A stretch of 64,000 nucleotides of DNA from Aquipseudomonas alcaligenes (GCF_003205495.1 NZ_QJRX01000003.1:450980-514979); one strand, 5' to 3'; shown: positions 17,169 through 30,475, counted from the stretch's first letter. Notes: generated by a model from the letters alone, not told the origin. Translations and numbers: made by a program.

Positions 17169-18245
17169 ATGCGCGACAAACTGTTGGCAGCGGAGAAGGT
17201 AAAGGCCATCGAGTGGCGCGACGGCACATTGTTCCTGCTGGACCAGCGCCTGTTGCCAGGCGAGGAAACCTGGCTGGCCTATGGCTCGGCCGCCGGCGTG
17301 GCCGAGGCCATCCGCAGCATGGTGGTGCGTGGTGCGCCGGCCATCGGCATCGCCGCCGCCTTCGGCCTGGTGCTGGGCGCGCGGGCGCGCCTGGCCGCCA
17401 CCGGCGACTGGCAGGCGGCGCTGGAGGAGGACTTCCGGGTGCTGGCCGAGTCGCGGCCGACCGCGGTCAACCTGTTCTGGGCGCTGGATCGCATGCGCGA
17501 GCGCCTGCAGCGGCTGAAGGCGGGCGAGAATGCCCTGGCGGCGCTGGAGGCCGAGGCGGTCGGCATCTTCGACAGCGACCGCGAGGCCAACCTGACCATG
17601 GCCCAGCTCGGCCTGGAACTGATCCGCAAGCACCAGAACACTCCGCAGAAGCTGCTCACCCATTGCAATACCGGGGCCCTGGCCACCGGCGGCTTCGGTA
17701 CCGCACTGGGCGTGATTCGTGCCGCCCACCAGGCCGGCTTGATCGAGCGGGTGTTCGCCGACGAAACCCGACCCTGGCTGCAGGGCTCGCGCCTGACCGC
17801 CTGGGAGCTGGCCGGCGAGGGCGTGCCGGTCAGCCTGAACGCCGACTCCGCCGCCGCGCACCTGATGAAGACCGAGGGCATCACCTGGGTGATCGTCGGC
17901 GCCGACCGCATCACTGCCAATGGCGACGTGGCCAACAAGATCGGCACCTACCAGCTGGCGGTCAACGCCATGCACCACGGCGTGCGCTTCATGGTGGTGG
18001 CGCCCAGCTCGACCATCGATATGAGCCTGGAAGACGGCGAGGACATCCCCATCGAGGAGCGCGACGGCCGCGAGCTGCTGGAAGTCGGTGGTCAGCGCAT
18101 CGCCGCCGAGGTGCACGCGGTCAATCCGGTGTTCGACGTGACGCCGGCCGACCTGATCGACGCGATCGTCACCGAAAAAGGGGTGGTCGAGCGGCCAGAT
18201 GCGGCGAAAATGGCGCAACTCATGTGCCGCAAGCGCCTGCACTGA
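17169..18245 (+). CDS. mtnA: S-methyl-5-thioribose-1-phosphate isomerase
   Basis: The protein is 358 residues of the eIF2B-like fold. The motifs [35 protein letters not shown] (with the catalytic Cys) and [22 protein letters not shown] (with the catalytic Asp) are textbook MtnA. It converts methylthioribose 1-phosphate to methylthioribulose 1-phosphate in the methionine salvage pathway. It is divergently arranged with mtaD, so the 103-bp region at 17066-17168 carries promoters for both. No other mtn genes occur in the window. Confidence 0.96.
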   Translation: MRDKLLAAEKVKAIEWRDGTLFLLDQRLLPGEETWLAYGSAAGVAEAIRSMVVRGAPAIGIAAAFGLVLGARARLAATGDWQAALEEDFRVLAESRPTAVNLFWALDRMRERLQRLKAGENALAALEAEAVGIFDSDREANLTMAQLGLELIRKHQNTPQKLLTHCNTGALATGGFGTALGVIRAAHQAGLIERVFADETRPWLQGSRLTAWELAGEGVPVSLNADSAAAHLMKTEGITWVIVGADRITANGDVANKIGTYQLAVNAMHHGVRFMVVAPSSTIDMSLEDGEDIPIEERDGRELLEVGGQRIAAEVHAVNPVFDVTPADLIDAIVTEKGVVERPDAAKMAQLMCRKRLH

Positions 18246-18469
18246 GCCTGTCGCCCGGGCGCCCGCCGGGGTAGGTCTGCACCGGTGACTGTGGTAAGCT
18301 CCGGCAGTTTTCGGGCGGCCCCATGCGGGCCGCTCCATTTGCGCCAATAACCGACTTAACTCGTTGATTTGTCGTGAGTCGCTGCCACGCAGGGGCGGCC
18401 ACGGCGGACTCCGGTCAGGCCCAGGAAGGGTGCGACGGGGTTTCACCAGAATAAGGAACCAGGCTTCTC

Positions 18470-21238
<2,769 letters not shown>

Positions 21239-21248
21239 GAGAGTCGAA

Positions 21249-22334
21249 GTGAGCAAACGCGCCCATAACTTCTGCGCCGGCCCGGCCGCGCTTCCCACCG
21301 CCGTGCTGGAGCGTGCCCAGGCGGAGATGCTCGACTGGCAGGGCAAGGGCCTGTCCGTGATGGAAATGAGCCATCGCAGTGATGAGTACGTGGCCATCGC
21401 CGAGAAGGCCGAACACGACCTGCGCGACCTGCTGAGCATTCCCAGCGACTACAAGGTGCTGTTCCTGCAGGGTGGCGCCAGCCAGCAGTTCGCCGAGATC
21501 CCGCTCAACCTGCTGCCGGAAGACGGCGTGGCCGACTACATCGAGACCGGCATCTGGTCGAAGAAGGCCATCGAGGAGGCGCAGCGCTACGGCAACATCA
21601 ACGTCGCCGCCAGCGCCAAGGGCTACGACTACTTCGCCATTCCCGGGCAGAACGAGTGGCAGCTGTCGAAAGATGCCGCCTACGTGCACTACGCCAGCAA
21701 CGAGACCATCGGTGGCCTGCAGTTCGACTGGATCCCCGAGGTGGGCGATACCCCGCTGGTGGTGGACATGTCCTCGGACATCCTCTCCCGCGAGATCGAC
21801 GTCTCCAAGTTCGGCCTGATCTACGCCGGCGCGCAGAAGAACATCGGGCCGAGCGGCCTGGTGGTTGCGATCATCCGCGAAGACCTGCTGGGACGCGCCC
21901 GCAGCGTCTGCCCGACCATGCTCAACTACAAGGTCGCCGCCGACAACGGCTCCATGTACAACACCCCGGCGACCTATTCCTGGTATCTCTCCGGCCTGGT
22001 CTTCGAGTGGCTGAAGGAGCAGGGCGGCGTCGCCGCTATGGAGAAGCGTAACAAGGCCAAGAAGGACCTGCTGTACAAGGCCATCGATGCCAGCGATTTC
22101 TACACCAACCCGATCCAGCCGAGCGCGCGCTCCTGGATGAACGTGCCGTTCCGCCTGGCCGACGAGAAGCTGGACAAGGCCTTCCTCGCCGGCGCCGAAG
22201 CGCGCGGCCTGCTCAACCTCAAGGGCCACCGCTCGGTAGGCGGCATGCGTGCCTCCATCTACAACGCCACCGGTCTGGATGCCGTGGAGGCCCTGGTGGC
22301 TTACATGGCCGAGTTCGAGAAGGAGCACGGCTGA
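21249..22334 (+). CDS. serC: Phosphoserine aminotransferase
   Basis: The protein is 361 residues and PLP-dependent, with the cofactor lysine Lys197 in YAGAQKNIGPSG. Typical family features are FCAGPAALP at the N-terminus, LQGGASQQF, and the terminal GHRSVGGMRASIYNA. It makes 3-phosphoserine for serine and also acts in pyridoxine synthesis. The start is GTG at 21249 and the gene is followed by pheA with an ATGA-type overlap at 22334. serC-pheA-hisC-tyrA/aroA-cmk thus forms one long coupled operon, as expected in Pseudomonas. Confidence 0.97.
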   Translation: MSKRAHNFCAGPAALPTAVLERAQAEMLDWQGKGLSVMEMSHRSDEYVAIAEKAEHDLRDLLSIPSDYKVLFLQGGASQQFAEIPLNLLPEDGVADYIETGIWSKKAIEEAQRYGNINVAASAKGYDYFAIPGQNEWQLSKDAAYVHYASNETIGGLQFDWIPEVGDTPLVVDMSSDILSREIDVSKFGLIYAGAQKNIGPSGLVVAIIREDLLGRARSVCPTMLNYKVAADNGSMYNTPATYSWYLSGLVFEWLKEQGGVAAMEKRNKAKKDLLYKAIDASDFYTNPIQPSARSWMNVPFRLADEKLDKAFLAGAEARGLLNLKGHRSVGGMRASIYNATGLDAVEALVAYMAEFEKEHG

Positions 22335-23431
22335 TGAGTGACGCCGATCAGCTCAAGGCGCTGCGGGTTCGCATCGACAGCCTCGACGAGAAGATCCTCG
22401 AGCTGATCAGTGAGCGCGCGCGCTGCGCCCAGGATGTGGCACGGGTCAAGATGGCTTCCCTGCCGGCAGGCGAGAAGCCGGTGTTCTACCGCCCCGAGCG
22501 CGAAGCCTGGGTGCTCAAGCACATCATGGAGCTGAACAAGGGCCCGCTGGACAACGAGGAAATGGCGCGGCTGTTCCGCGAGATCATGTCCTCCTGCCTG
22601 GCCCTGGAGCAGCCGCTCAAGGTGGCCTATCTCGGCCCGGAAGGCACCTTCAGCCAGGCCGCGGCGATGAAGCACTTCGGTCATTCGGTGATCAGCGTGC
22701 CGATGGCCGCCATCGACGAGGTGTTCCGCGAAGTGGCCGCCGGCGCGGTCAACTTCGGCGTGGTGCCGGTGGAGAACTCCACCGAGGGCGCGATCAACCA
22801 CACCCTGGACAGCTTCCTCGAGCACGACATGGTGATCTGTGGCGAGGTGGAGCTGCGCATCCACCACCACCTGCTGGTCGGCGATACCACCAAGACCGAC
22901 AAGATCACCCGCATCTATTCCCACGCCCAGTCCCTGGCGCAGTGCCGCAAGTGGCTGGACGCGCACTACCCGAACGTCGAGCGCGTGGCTGTTTCCAGCA
23001 ATGCCGAGGCGGCCAAGCGGGTGAAGAGCGAGTGGAACTCGGCGGCGATCGCCGGTGATATGGCGGCCAACCTCTATGGCCTGACCAAGCTGCAAGAGAA
23101 GATCGAGGACCGCCCGGACAACTCCACGCGCTTCCTCATCATCGGCAGCCAGGAAGTGCCGCCGACCGGCGACGACAAGACCTCGATCATCGTCTCCATG
23201 CGCAACAAACCGGGCGCGCTGCACGAGCTGCTGGTGCCGTTCCACACCAACGGCATCGATCTGACCCGCATCGAGACCCGCCCGTCGCGCAGCGGCAAGT
23301 GGACCTACGTGTTCTTCATCGACTTCGTCGGCCACCACCAGGACCCGCTGATCAAGGACGTGCTGGAAAAGATCAACAGCGAAGCCGTCGCCCTGAAGGT
23401 GCTGGGTTCCTACCCGAAAGCGGTTCTCTGA
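22334..23431 (+). CDS. pheA: Bifunctional chorismate mutase / prephenate dehydratase
   Basis: The protein is 365 residues with three domains. An AroQ chorismate mutase is at residues 1-90 (LKALRVRIDSLDEKILELI). A prephenate dehydratase domain contains YLGPEGTFSQAA, VPVENSTEGAINHTLD and the terminal STRFLIIG. A C-terminal ACT domain with GALHELLVPFHTNGIDLTRIETRPSR binds phenylalanine for feedback inhibition. It converts chorismate to phenylpyruvate. The start codon overlaps the serC stop by one base, and hisC follows 10 bp after. The arrangement is typical for gammaproteobacteria. Confidence 0.97.
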   Translation: MSDADQLKALRVRIDSLDEKILELISERARCAQDVARVKMASLPAGEKPVFYRPEREAWVLKHIMELNKGPLDNEEMARLFREIMSSCLALEQPLKVAYLGPEGTFSQAAAMKHFGHSVISVPMAAIDEVFREVAAGAVNFGVVPVENSTEGAINHTLDSFLEHDMVICGEVELRIHHHLLVGDTTKTDKITRIYSHAQSLAQCRKWLDAHYPNVERVAVSSNAEAAKRVKSEWNSAAIAGDMAANLYGLTKLQEKIEDRPDNSTRFLIIGSQEVPPTGDDKTSIIVSMRNKPGALHELLVPFHTNGIDLTRIETRPSRSGKWTYVFFIDFVGHHQDPLIKDVLEKINSEAVALKVLGSYPKAVL

Positions 23432-23441
23432 AGGAGCCACC

Positions 23442-24551
23442 ATGAGTTGCGATTTCCTCGCCCTGGCCGTGCCGGGCGTGCAGAAGCTCTCGCCCTACGT
23501 GCCGGGCAAGCCGGTCGACGAGCTGGCCCGCGAGCTGAATCTCGACCCGGCCGGCATCGTCAAGCTGGCCAGCAACGAGAACCCGCTGGGCCCGTCGCCC
23601 AAGGCGCTGGAGGCGATCCGTGCGGCGCTGTCCGAGTTGACCCGCTACCCGGACGGCAACGGCTTCGAGCTGAAGACCAAACTGGCCGCCCGTTGTGGCG
23701 TCAGCCCGTCTCAGGTGACCCTGGGCAACGGCTCCAACGACATTCTCGACCTGGTCGCCCGCGCCTGGCTGGCGCCAGGCCTGAATTCGGTGTTCAGCCA
23801 GTACGCCTTCGCCGTGTACCCGATCGCCACCCAGGCTGTCGGCGCCCAGGGCAAGGTGGTGCCGGCCAAGGCGCATGGCCACGATCTGGAGGCCATGCTG
23901 GCCGCCATCGACGCCAATACCCGCGTGGTGTTCGTCGCCAACCCGAACAACCCGACCGGTACCTGGTTCGGTCCGGACGCGCTGGAGTCCTTCCTCGCCC
24001 GCGTGCCGCATAACGTGCTGGTGGTGCTGGACGAGGCCTATATCGAGTACGCCGAGGGCTTTGATCTGCCAGACGGCCTCGACTACCTGGCGCGCTACCC
24101 CAATCTGCTGGTCTCGCGCACCTTCTCCAAGGCCTATGGCCTGGCCTCGCTGCGCGTCGGCTATGCGCTTTCCTCGCCGCAGGTGGCCGATGTGCTCAAC
24201 CGCGTGCGTGCGCCGTTCAACGTCAACAGCCTGGCCCTGGCCGCCGCCTGCGCGGCGCTGGACGATGCCGACTACCTGGCGGCCAGCCGTCGCACCAACG
24301 ATGCCGGCATGGCCCAGCTGGAAGAGGGCTTCCGTCGCCTGGGGCTGAGCTGGATTCCGTCCAAGGGCAACTTCATCGCCGTCGACTTCGCTCGCGATGC
24401 TGCGCCGATCAACCAGGCGCTGCTGCAGGCCGGTGTCATCGTGCGCCCGGTGGCCGGCTACGGCATGCCGACCTTCCTGCGCGTGTCCATCGGCACCGAG
24501 CAGGAAAACGCCCGCTTCCTCGAGGCGCTGGAGCAGATTCTCCGTGGCTGA
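23442..24551 (+). CDS. hisC: Histidinol-phosphate aminotransferase (aromatic aminotransferase of this operon)
   Basis: The protein is 369 residues, a class I/II PLP aminotransferase with the cofactor lysine in SRTFSKAYGLASLRVGY and the SNENPLGPSP and VVFVANPNNPTGTW motifs typical of HisC. Its position between pheA and tyrA-aroA suggests that it transaminates phenylpyruvate or hydroxyphenylpyruvate as well as histidinol phosphate. Pseudomonas carry a second hisC copy with the histidine genes. The next gene begins inside its last codons (GTG at 24544) or 5 bp after (ATG at 24556). Confidence 0.93.
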   Translation: MSCDFLALAVPGVQKLSPYVPGKPVDELARELNLDPAGIVKLASNENPLGPSPKALEAIRAALSELTRYPDGNGFELKTKLAARCGVSPSQVTLGNGSNDILDLVARAWLAPGLNSVFSQYAFAVYPIATQAVGAQGKVVPAKAHGHDLEAMLAAIDANTRVVFVANPNNPTGTWFGPDALESFLARVPHNVLVVLDEAYIEYAEGFDLPDGLDYLARYPNLLVSRTFSKAYGLASLRVGYALSSPQVADVLNRVRAPFNVNSLALAAACAALDDADYLAASRRTNDAGMAQLEEGFRRLGLSWIPSKGNFIAVDFARDAAPINQALLQAGVIVRPVAGYGMPTFLRVSIGTEQENARFLEALEQILRG

Positions 24552-24555
24552 TGCA

Positions 24556-26784
24556 ATGCCGCTGCAACACGCGCTGGGCAAACTCGGCCGCCTGGTGGTG
24601 GTGGGGCTCGGCCTGATCGGCGGCTCCTTCGCCAAGGGCATGCGCGAGAAGGGGCTGTTCGACGAAGTGGTCGGCGTGGATCTGGATGCCGAGTCGCGCC
24701 GCCTGGCCGTGGAGCTGGGCGTGGTTGACCGCTGCGAAACCGAGCTGGCGGCCGCCTGTCAGGGCGCCTCGGTGATCCAGTTGGCGGTGCCTATCCTGGC
24801 CATGGAAAAGCTGCTGGGCCAACTGGCCAAACTGGAACTGGGTGATGCGGTGCTCACCGACGTCGGCAGCGCCAAGGGCAATGTGGTGCGTGCGGCGCGC
24901 CTGGCCTTCGACGGCAAAGTGGCGCGCTTCGTGCCCGGTCATCCGATCGCCGGCTCCGAGCAGAGCGGGGTGGAAGCTTCCAACGCCGAGCTGTTCCGTC
25001 GGCACAAGATGATCCTCACGCCGCAAGAGTCCACCGATGCCGCGGCGCTGGCGCTGGTCGACGGCCTGTGGCGCGCCCTGGGGGCCGACGTGGAGCACAT
25101 GGAGGTGGAGCACCATGACCAGGTGCTGGCCGCCACCAGCCACCTGCCGCACCTGCTGGCCTTCACCCTGGTCGACTCGCTGGCCAAGCGCAGCGAGAAC
25201 CTGGAGATATTCCGATACGCCGCCGGCGGCTTCCGCGATTTCACGCGGATCGCCGGTAGCGACCCGGTGATGTGGCACGACATCTTCCTCGCCAACCGCG
25301 AGGCGGTGCTGCGCACCCTCGACGCATTTCGCGACGACCTCGACGCCCTGCGCGGTGCGGTCGACGCTGGGGACGGGCATCAGTTGCTCGGCGTGTTCAC
25401 CCGCGCCCGGCATGCCCGCGAGCATTTCAGCAAAATCCTGGCCCGCAGGGCCTATGTGGACGCCATGCACTCGAACGACCTGATCTACCTCGCCAATCCC
25501 GGTGGCTCGCTCTCCGGCCGCATCCGCGTACCGGGCGACAAGTCCATCTCGCACCGCTCGATCATGCTCGGCTCGCTGGCCGAAGGCGTGACCCAGGTGG
25601 AGGGCTTCCTCGAGGGCGAGGACGCCCTGGCCACCCTGCAGGCCTTCCGCGACATGGGCGTGGTGATCGAAGGTCCGCATCACGGCAAGGTGACCATCCA
25701 TGGCGTCGGCCTGAATGGCCTGAAGCCGCCGCCCGGCCCGCTGTACCTGGGCAACTCCGGTACCTCCATGCGCCTGCTCTCCGGCCTGCTGGCCGCGCAG
25801 CCGTTCGACACCGTGCTGACCGGCGACGCCTCGCTGTCCAAGCGCCCGATGAACCGCGTGGCCAAGCCGCTGCGCGAGATGGGCGCGGTGATCGAGACCG
25901 GTCCTGAAGGTCGTCCGCCGCTGACCATTCGCGGTGGCCAACGCCTGACCGGCATGAGCTACGAAATGCCGATGGCCAGTGCCCAAGTCAAATCCTGCCT
26001 GCTGCTGGCTGGCCTGTACGCCGCCGGCGAGACCCGCGTCACCGAGCCGGCGCCGACCCGCGACCACACCGAGCGCATGCTGCGCGGCTTCGGCTACCCG
26101 GTGGCGGTGGATGGCAATGTCGCCAGCGTCGAATCCGGTCACAAGCTCAGTGCTACCCATATCGAAGTGCCGGCGGACATCTCCTCGGCCGCCTTCTTCC
26201 TGGTCGCCGCCAGCATCGCCGAGGGTTCCGAACTGGTGCTGGAGCATGTCGGCATCAACCCGACCCGCACCGGCGTGATCGACATCCTCAAGCTGATGGG
26301 CGCCGACCTGGGCCTGGAAAACCAGCGCGAAGTCGGCGGCGAGCCGGTGGCGGACATCCGCGTGCGTGCGGCCAAGCTCAAGGGTATCGACATCCCCGAG
26401 GACCTGGTGCCGCTGGCCATCGATGAGTTCCCGGTGCTGTTTGTCGCCGCTGCCTGTGCCGAGGGCCGTACCGTGCTGCGCGGCGCCGAGGAGCTGCGCG
26501 TGAAGGAATCCGACCGCATCCAGGTGATGGCCGACGGCCTGATCGCCCTGGGCGTGAAAGCTGAGCCGACTCCGGACGGCATCATCATCGAAGGCGGCCC
26601 GATTGGCGGCGGCGAGGTGTGGAGCCACGGCGACCATCGCATCGCCATGTCCTTCAGCGTCGCCTCGCTGCGCGCCACGGCACCGATCCGCATCCACGAC
26701 TGCGCCAACGTCGCCACCTCCTTCCCCAACTTCCTCGGCCTGGCCGCCAGTGCCGGCATCCGCGTGGTGGAGGAGGGCAAATGA
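24556..26784 (+). CDS. tyrA-aroA: Fused prephenate dehydrogenase - 5-enolpyruvylshikimate-3-phosphate synthase
   Basis: The 742-residue protein is two enzymes joined. Residues 1-300 are a TyrA-type dehydrogenase (NAD motif [16 protein letters not shown], then [15 protein letters not shown]). From about residue 310 an AroA domain begins, with [32 protein letters not shown], the FRRHK-independent SKRPMNR loop, and RVKESDRI near the C-terminus. It catalyses tyrosine-branch dehydrogenation and EPSP formation. The fusion is known in Pseudomonas. The ATG at 24556 is preferred, but a GTG at 24544 overlaps hisC and cannot be excluded. The overlap with cmk is ATGA. Confidence 0.95.
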   Translation: MPLQHALGKLGRLVVVGLGLIGGSFAKGMREKGLFDEVVGVDLDAESRRLAVELGVVDRCETELAAACQGASVIQLAVPILAMEKLLGQLAKLELGDAVLTDVGSAKGNVVRAARLAFDGKVARFVPGHPIAGSEQSGVEASNAELFRRHKMILTPQESTDAAALALVDGLWRALGADVEHMEVEHHDQVLAATSHLPHLLAFTLVDSLAKRSENLEIFRYAAGGFRDFTRIAGSDPVMWHDIFLANREAVLRTLDAFRDDLDALRGAVDAGDGHQLLGVFTRARHAREHFSKILARRAYVDAMHSNDLIYLANPGGSLSGRIRVPGDKSISHRSIMLGSLAEGVTQVEGFLEGEDALATLQAFRDMGVVIEGPHHGKVTIHGVGLNGLKPPPGPLYLGNSGTSMRLLSGLLAAQPFDTVLTGDASLSKRPMNRVAKPLREMGAVIETGPEGRPPLTIRGGQRLTGMSYEMPMASAQVKSCLLLAGLYAAGETRVTEPAPTRDHTERMLRGFGYPVAVDGNVASVESGHKLSATHIEVPADISSAAFFLVAASIAEGSELVLEHVGINPTRTGVIDILKLMGADLGLENQREVGGEPVADIRVRAAKLKGIDIPEDLVPLAIDEFPVLFVAAACAEGRTVLRGAEELRVKESDRIQVMADGLIALGVKAEPTPDGIIIEGGPIGGGEVWSHGDHRIAMSFSVASLRATAPIRIHDCANVATSFPNFLGLAASAGIRVVEEGK

Positions 26785-27449
26785 GCGCCATGGTGATCAC
26801 CATCGACGGACCGAGCGGCTCGGGCAAGGGTACCGTCGCTGGCCTGCTGGCTGCCAAGCTGGGCTGGAAGCTGCTGGATTCCGGCGCGCTCTATCGCCTG
26901 CTGGCCTTCGCCGCCGGTAATCACGGCATTGACCTGACCAACGAGGAGGCGCTGAAGACACTGGCCGCCCACCTGGACGTGCAGTTCATCGACAAGCGCA
27001 TCATCCTCGAGGGCGAGGAAGTCACCGACGCCATCCGTAATGAACAGGTCGGTGCCGGTGCCTCCATGGTCGCTTCGTTGCCGGCGGTGCGCGAGGCGCT
27101 CCTGCAGCGTCAGCGCGCCTTCCGCGAGGCACCGGGCCTGGTGGCCGATGGTCGCGACATGGGCACCGTGGTGTTCCCGGACGCGCCGCTGAAGATCTAC
27201 CTGACCGCCAGCGCCGAGGAACGGGCCCGTCGCCGCTACCTGCAGTTGAAAGGCAAGGTGGAAGGTGTTAGCCTGCCGAGTCTGCTAGACGAGATTCGTG
27301 CGCGTGATGAGCGCGACATGCAGCGCGCCGTGGCTCCGCTGAAGCCGGCGGCTGACGCCATTCAGCTGGATTCCACCGAGCTGAGCATCGAGCAGGTGCT
27401 GGAAAGAATTCTCAGCGAGGTCGCCAATCGTGATCTCGCGGGTAACTGA
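26781..27449 (+). CDS. cmk: Cytidylate kinase
   Basis: The protein is 222 residues from the ATG at 26781 that overlaps the aroA stop. The P-loop is [16 protein letters not shown] at the start, followed by [11 protein letters not shown] and the [29 protein letters not shown] lid region. It phosphorylates CMP and dCMP to the diphosphates. It ends the aromatic operon and is followed by a hairpin terminator at 27484-27526 and then rpsA, the classic cmk-rpsA pair. Start and identity are well supported. Confidence 0.97.
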   Translation: MSAMVITIDGPSGSGKGTVAGLLAAKLGWKLLDSGALYRLLAFAAGNHGIDLTNEEALKTLAAHLDVQFIDKRIILEGEEVTDAIRNEQVGAGASMVASLPAVREALLQRQRAFREAPGLVADGRDMGTVVFPDAPLKIYLTASAEERARRRYLQLKGKVEGVSLPSLLDEIRARDERDMQRAVAPLKPAADAIQLDSTELSIEQVLERILSEVANRDLAGN

Positions 27450-27483
27450 GCCACGGCTGACTTAAGTCGAAAGGCTCGCAAGG

Positions 27484-27526
27484 AGGCAGGCGGGAGACCA
27501 GTCACAGTCCCGCAGGCCTCTTTTTA
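27484..27526 (+). terminator. Hairpin with T-run between cmk and rpsA (terminator or leader attenuator)
   Basis: A two-part stem is formed by GAGGC (27484-27488)/GCCTC (27517-27521) and GCGGGA (27491-27496)/TCCCGC (27509-27514), with a small internal loop, followed by five T at 27522-27526. It lies 70 bp upstream of the rpsA ATG. It could end cmk transcripts or act in the rpsA leader. Confidence 0.75.
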
Positions 27527-27595
27527 CATGAACGAACCCACATTGTCTGGAGTGTGGTTTGGGCGAATCCCCGCCCTTGATCAACAGGAATCAAC

Positions 27596-29275
27596 ATGAG
27601 CGAAAGCTTTGCAGAACTTTTTGAAGAAAGCCTGAAATCCCTCGACATGCAGCCGGGTGCCATCATCACCGGCATCGTGGTCGACATCGACGGTGACTGG
27701 GTCACCGTACATGCCGGCCTGAAGTCCGAGGGCGTCATCCCGCTCGACCAGTTCTTCAACGAACAAGGCGAGCTGACCATCAAGGTCGGTGACGAAGTCC
27801 ACGTTGCGCTGGACGCTGTGGAAGACGGCTTCGGTGAAACCAAGCTGTCCCGCGAGAAAGCCAAGCGCGCCGAGTCCTGGCTGGTTCTGGAAGCTGCGTT
27901 CAACGCTGAAGAAGTGGTCAAGGGCGTTATCAACGGCAAGGTCAAAGGCGGCTTCACCGTTGACGTCAACGGCATCCGCGCGTTCCTGCCGGGCTCCCTG
28001 GTCGATGTCCGTCCGGTGCGTGATACCACCCACCTGGAAGGCAAAGAGCTGGAGTTCAAGGTCATCAAGCTGGACCAGAAGCGCAACAACGTTGTCGTTT
28101 CCCGTCGCAGCGTGCTGGAAGCCGAGAACAGCGCCGAGCGCGAAGCTCTGCTGGAATCCCTGCAGGAAGGCCAGCAGGTCAAAGGTATCGTCAAGAACCT
28201 CACCGACTACGGTGCGTTCGTTGACCTGGGCGGCGTAGACGGTCTGCTGCACATCACCGACATGGCCTGGAAGCGCATCAAGCACCCGTCCGAGATCGTC
28301 AACGTTGGCGACGAGATCGACGTCAAGGTCCTGAAGTACGACCGCGAGCGCAACCGCGTCTCCCTGGGTCTGAAGCAGCTGGGCGAAGATCCGTGGGTCG
28401 CCATCAAGGCCCGTTATCCGGAAGGCACCCGTGTTACCGCCAAAGTCACCAACCTGACCGACTACGGCTGCTTCGCCGAGCTGGAAGAGGGCGTGGAAGG
28501 CCTGGTGCACGTGTCCGAGATGGATTGGACCAACAAGAACATCCACCCGTCCAAGGTCGTTCAGGTCGGCGACGAAGTGGAAGTTCAGGTTCTGGACATC
28601 GACGAAGAGCGTCGTCGTATCTCCCTGGGCATCAAGCAGTGCAAGTCGAACCCGTGGGAAGACTTCTCCGGTCAGTTCAACAAGGGCGACAAGATCTCCG
28701 GCACCATCAAGTCGATCACCGATTTCGGTATCTTCATCGGCCTGGACGGCGGTATCGATGGTCTGGTTCACCTGTCCGACATCTCCTGGAACGAAGTGGG
28801 CGAAGAAGCCGTACGCCGCTTCAAGAAGGGCGACGAGCTGGAAACCGTCATCCTCTCCGTTGATCCGGAGCGCGAGCGCATCTCCCTGGGCATCAAGCAG
28901 CTGGAAGACGATCCGTTCTCCAACTACGCCTCCCTGAACGAGAAAGGCACCATCGTGCGCGGTACCGTCAAGGAAGTGGACGCCAAGGGCGCCGTGATCA
29001 GCCTGGGTGGCGACATCGAAGGCATCCTGAAGGCTTCCGAAATCAGCCGCGACCGCGTCGAAGACGCCCGCAACGTGCTGAAGGAAGGCGACGAAGTCGA
29101 AGCCAAGATCATCAGCATCGACCGCAAGTCCCGCGTTATCAGCCTGTCCATCAAGTCCAAAGACGTCGAAGACGAGAAGGATGCGATGAAAGAGCTGCGT
29201 AACAAGCAGGAAGCCGAGACCACTGGTCCGACCACCATCGGTGATCTGATCCGTGCCCAGATGAACCAGAACTAA
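27596..29275 (+). CDS. rpsA: 30S ribosomal protein S1
   Basis: The protein is 559 residues with six S1 RNA-binding repeats. Clear examples carry [55 protein letters not shown] and [28 protein letters not shown]. It binds the ribosome and mRNA leaders to help initiation. Codon choice is strongly biased, as for a highly expressed gene. It is followed by an intrinsic terminator at 29293-29320. The 146-bp leader after cmk may carry autoregulatory sites, because S1 represses its own translation in E. coli. Confidence 0.98.
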   Translation: MSESFAELFEESLKSLDMQPGAIITGIVVDIDGDWVTVHAGLKSEGVIPLDQFFNEQGELTIKVGDEVHVALDAVEDGFGETKLSREKAKRAESWLVLEAAFNAEEVVKGVINGKVKGGFTVDVNGIRAFLPGSLVDVRPVRDTTHLEGKELEFKVIKLDQKRNNVVVSRRSVLEAENSAEREALLESLQEGQQVKGIVKNLTDYGAFVDLGGVDGLLHITDMAWKRIKHPSEIVNVGDEIDVKVLKYDRERNRVSLGLKQLGEDPWVAIKARYPEGTRVTAKVTNLTDYGCFAELEEGVEGLVHVSEMDWTNKNIHPSKVVQVGDEVEVQVLDIDEERRRISLGIKQCKSNPWEDFSGQFNKGDKISGTIKSITDFGIFIGLDGGIDGLVHLSDISWNEVGEEAVRRFKKGDELETVILSVDPERERISLGIKQLEDDPFSNYASLNEKGTIVRGTVKEVDAKGAVISLGGDIEGILKASEISRDRVEDARNVLKEGDEVEAKIISIDRKSRVISLSIKSKDVEDEKDAMKELRNKQEAETTGPTTIGDLIRAQMNQN

Positions 29276-29292
29276 GTTCCGGTTTCAGCTGG

Positions 29293-29320
29293 AAAAAGGG
29301 CGACTTCGGTCGCCCTTTTT
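29293..29320 (+). terminator. Intrinsic terminator after rpsA
   Basis: Stem GGGCGAC (29298-29304) and GTCGCCC (29309-29315) with TTCG tetraloop, flanked by A5 and T5 runs. Strong rho-independent terminator 18 bp after the rpsA stop. Confidence 0.95.
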
Positions 29321-29433
29321 CGTTTCCGCGCCAATCATCATCCCCTCTTGACATTCGGACTATCCAAAGCCTGGCGGGCGTGCTAAAAACACCCTACTAG
29401 ATGATCTAGCCGCTTGAAAAAGAAGGGAAAACC

Positions 29434-29718
29434 ATGACCAAGTCGGAGTTGATCGAGCGTATTGTCAGTCACCAGGGGCTGCTGTCCTCCAAGGACGTGG
29501 AGCTGGCGATCAAGACCATGCTGGAGCAGATGTCCCAGGCTCTGGCTACCGGTGATCGCATCGAGATCCGCGGCTTTGGCAGCTTTTCCCTGCATTACCG
29601 TGCGCCGCGCGTGGGACGCAACCCCAAGACCGGCGAGTCGGTGCGGCTGGATGGCAAGTACGTGCCGCACTTCAAGCCTGGCAAGGAACTGCGCGATCGC
29701 GTCAACGAAGATGAGTGA
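29434..29718 (+). CDS. ihfB: Integration host factor subunit beta
   Basis: The protein is 94 residues of the HU/IHF family: [31 protein letters not shown], the [24 protein letters not shown] arm region and the [17 protein letters not shown] tail. With IhfA it bends DNA at specific sites. The gene starts 114 bp after the rpsA terminator in its usual place. In many Pseudomonas the O-antigen cluster follows ihfB, but here only a LapA-domain gene, a ComEA-like gene and a few sugar genes follow. Confidence 0.97.
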   Translation: MTKSELIERIVSHQGLLSSKDVELAIKTMLEQMSQALATGDRIEIRGFGSFSLHYRAPRVGRNPKTGESVRLDGKYVPHFKPGKELRDRVNEDE

Positions 29719-29742
29719 GTCGCCAGTGGTGGGAGGCTATCT

Positions 29743-29976
29743 GTGCTGAGCCGTGTTGCACGCCTTGTCTGGTTTGCGGTTGTTTCCCTTATTGCAGGCT
29801 CGATTCTGCTGCTCATCCTGCAGAACCCACAAAGCTCCCGGTTTCACTTCTTGTTCTGGGAAACTCCCGAGCTGCCTTTTTCTATTTTGCTTATCCTGGC
29901 TTTCGGGCTAGGTATTTTTGTAATGATGCTTTGCTTGGTGGGATACAAGCTTTTCAGGCTCAAGCCTGGCAGGTGA
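29743..29976 (+). CDS. LapA-domain (DUF1049) small membrane protein
   Basis: The protein is 77 residues from a GTG start at 29743. Two hydrophobic helices are visible, LVWFAVVSLIAGSILLLILQN and FSILLILAFGLGIFVMMLCLVGYKLF, separated by the SSRFHFLFWETPELP segment common to LapA (lipopolysaccharide assembly protein A). LapA/LapB of E. coli work with FtsH in controlling LPS synthesis through LpxC. It sits 24 bp behind ihfB in the same position as in other Pseudomonas. Base composition appears lower in GC than ihfB. Confidence 0.85.
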   Translation: MLSRVARLVWFAVVSLIAGSILLLILQNPQSSRFHFLFWETPELPFSILLILAFGLGIFVMMLCLVGYKLFRLKPGR

Positions 29977-30154
29977 TAGGCGTTTCACATGGTCGGCAGC
30001 TACAAAGATGACCAAAGTGTGATCGGTTGGTGTGGCTATTTGTGATGTGGTGCGCATTGTCATGGCGGTATCTTTTTGACAGTCCCGTGACGAGGGCTAG
30101 CTTGTTCAGGGCGTGATCAGGATTCACGCCTCATCAATGAAAAGGAGCTTCGTC

Positions 30155-30475
30155 ATGCGCAATAATCCCTTCGCTATTCTGCTGTTTTCCTGCCTTGCAA
30201 CTCTTTCCCTCGGTGTAGCTGCCGCCGAATCAACAGATGCTCCCAGCGTGCCTGCCGAACAGGTGCAGATGCCTTCCGGGCAGGTAGACCTCAATACGGC
30301 TGACGCTGCAACTCTCGATGCTGGGTTGCTGGGAGTGGGGCCGGCCAAGGCGCAGGCAATTATCGATCACCGCAACAGCAATGGACCCTTCGCCTCGGTG
30401 GATGAGCTTCTGGAGGTCAAAGGCATAGGGGCGGCGATTCTCGAAAAGAATCGCGAGCGCATCAGAGTCAACTGA
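30155..30475 (+). CDS. ComEA-family helix-hairpin-helix protein
   Basis: The protein is 106 residues from the ATG at 30155, which has an AAGGAG ribosome-binding site 9 bp upstream (30141-30146). A signal peptide (NPFAILLFSCLATLSLGVAAAE) precedes a DNA-binding domain: VDLNTADAATLDAGLLGVGPAKAQAIIDHR and ELLEVKGIGAAILEKNR, the two helix-hairpin-helix motifs of ComEA. ComEA binds DNA in the periplasm during uptake. A possible -35 element TTGACA is at 30076-30081. In P. aeruginosa such a gene adjoins the O-antigen cluster; here it abuts the new sugar genes. It is followed by a terminator at 30488-30516. Confidence 0.88.
   Translation: MRNNPFAILLFSCLATLSLGVAAAESTDAPSVPAEQVQMPSGQVDLNTADAATLDAGLLGVGPAKAQAIIDHRNSNGPFASVDELLEVKGIGAAILEKNRERIRVN

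Noticed and set aside
24436..26697. 753-residue minus-strand open frame opposite tyrA-aroA
   Set aside because: Long antisense frame caused by GC-rich codon bias in tyrA-aroA. No recognisable domain.
29348..29376. TTGACA at 29348-29353 as the ihfB -35 element
   Set aside because: No acceptable -10 sequence at 16-18 bp spacing, so the promoter was not listed.
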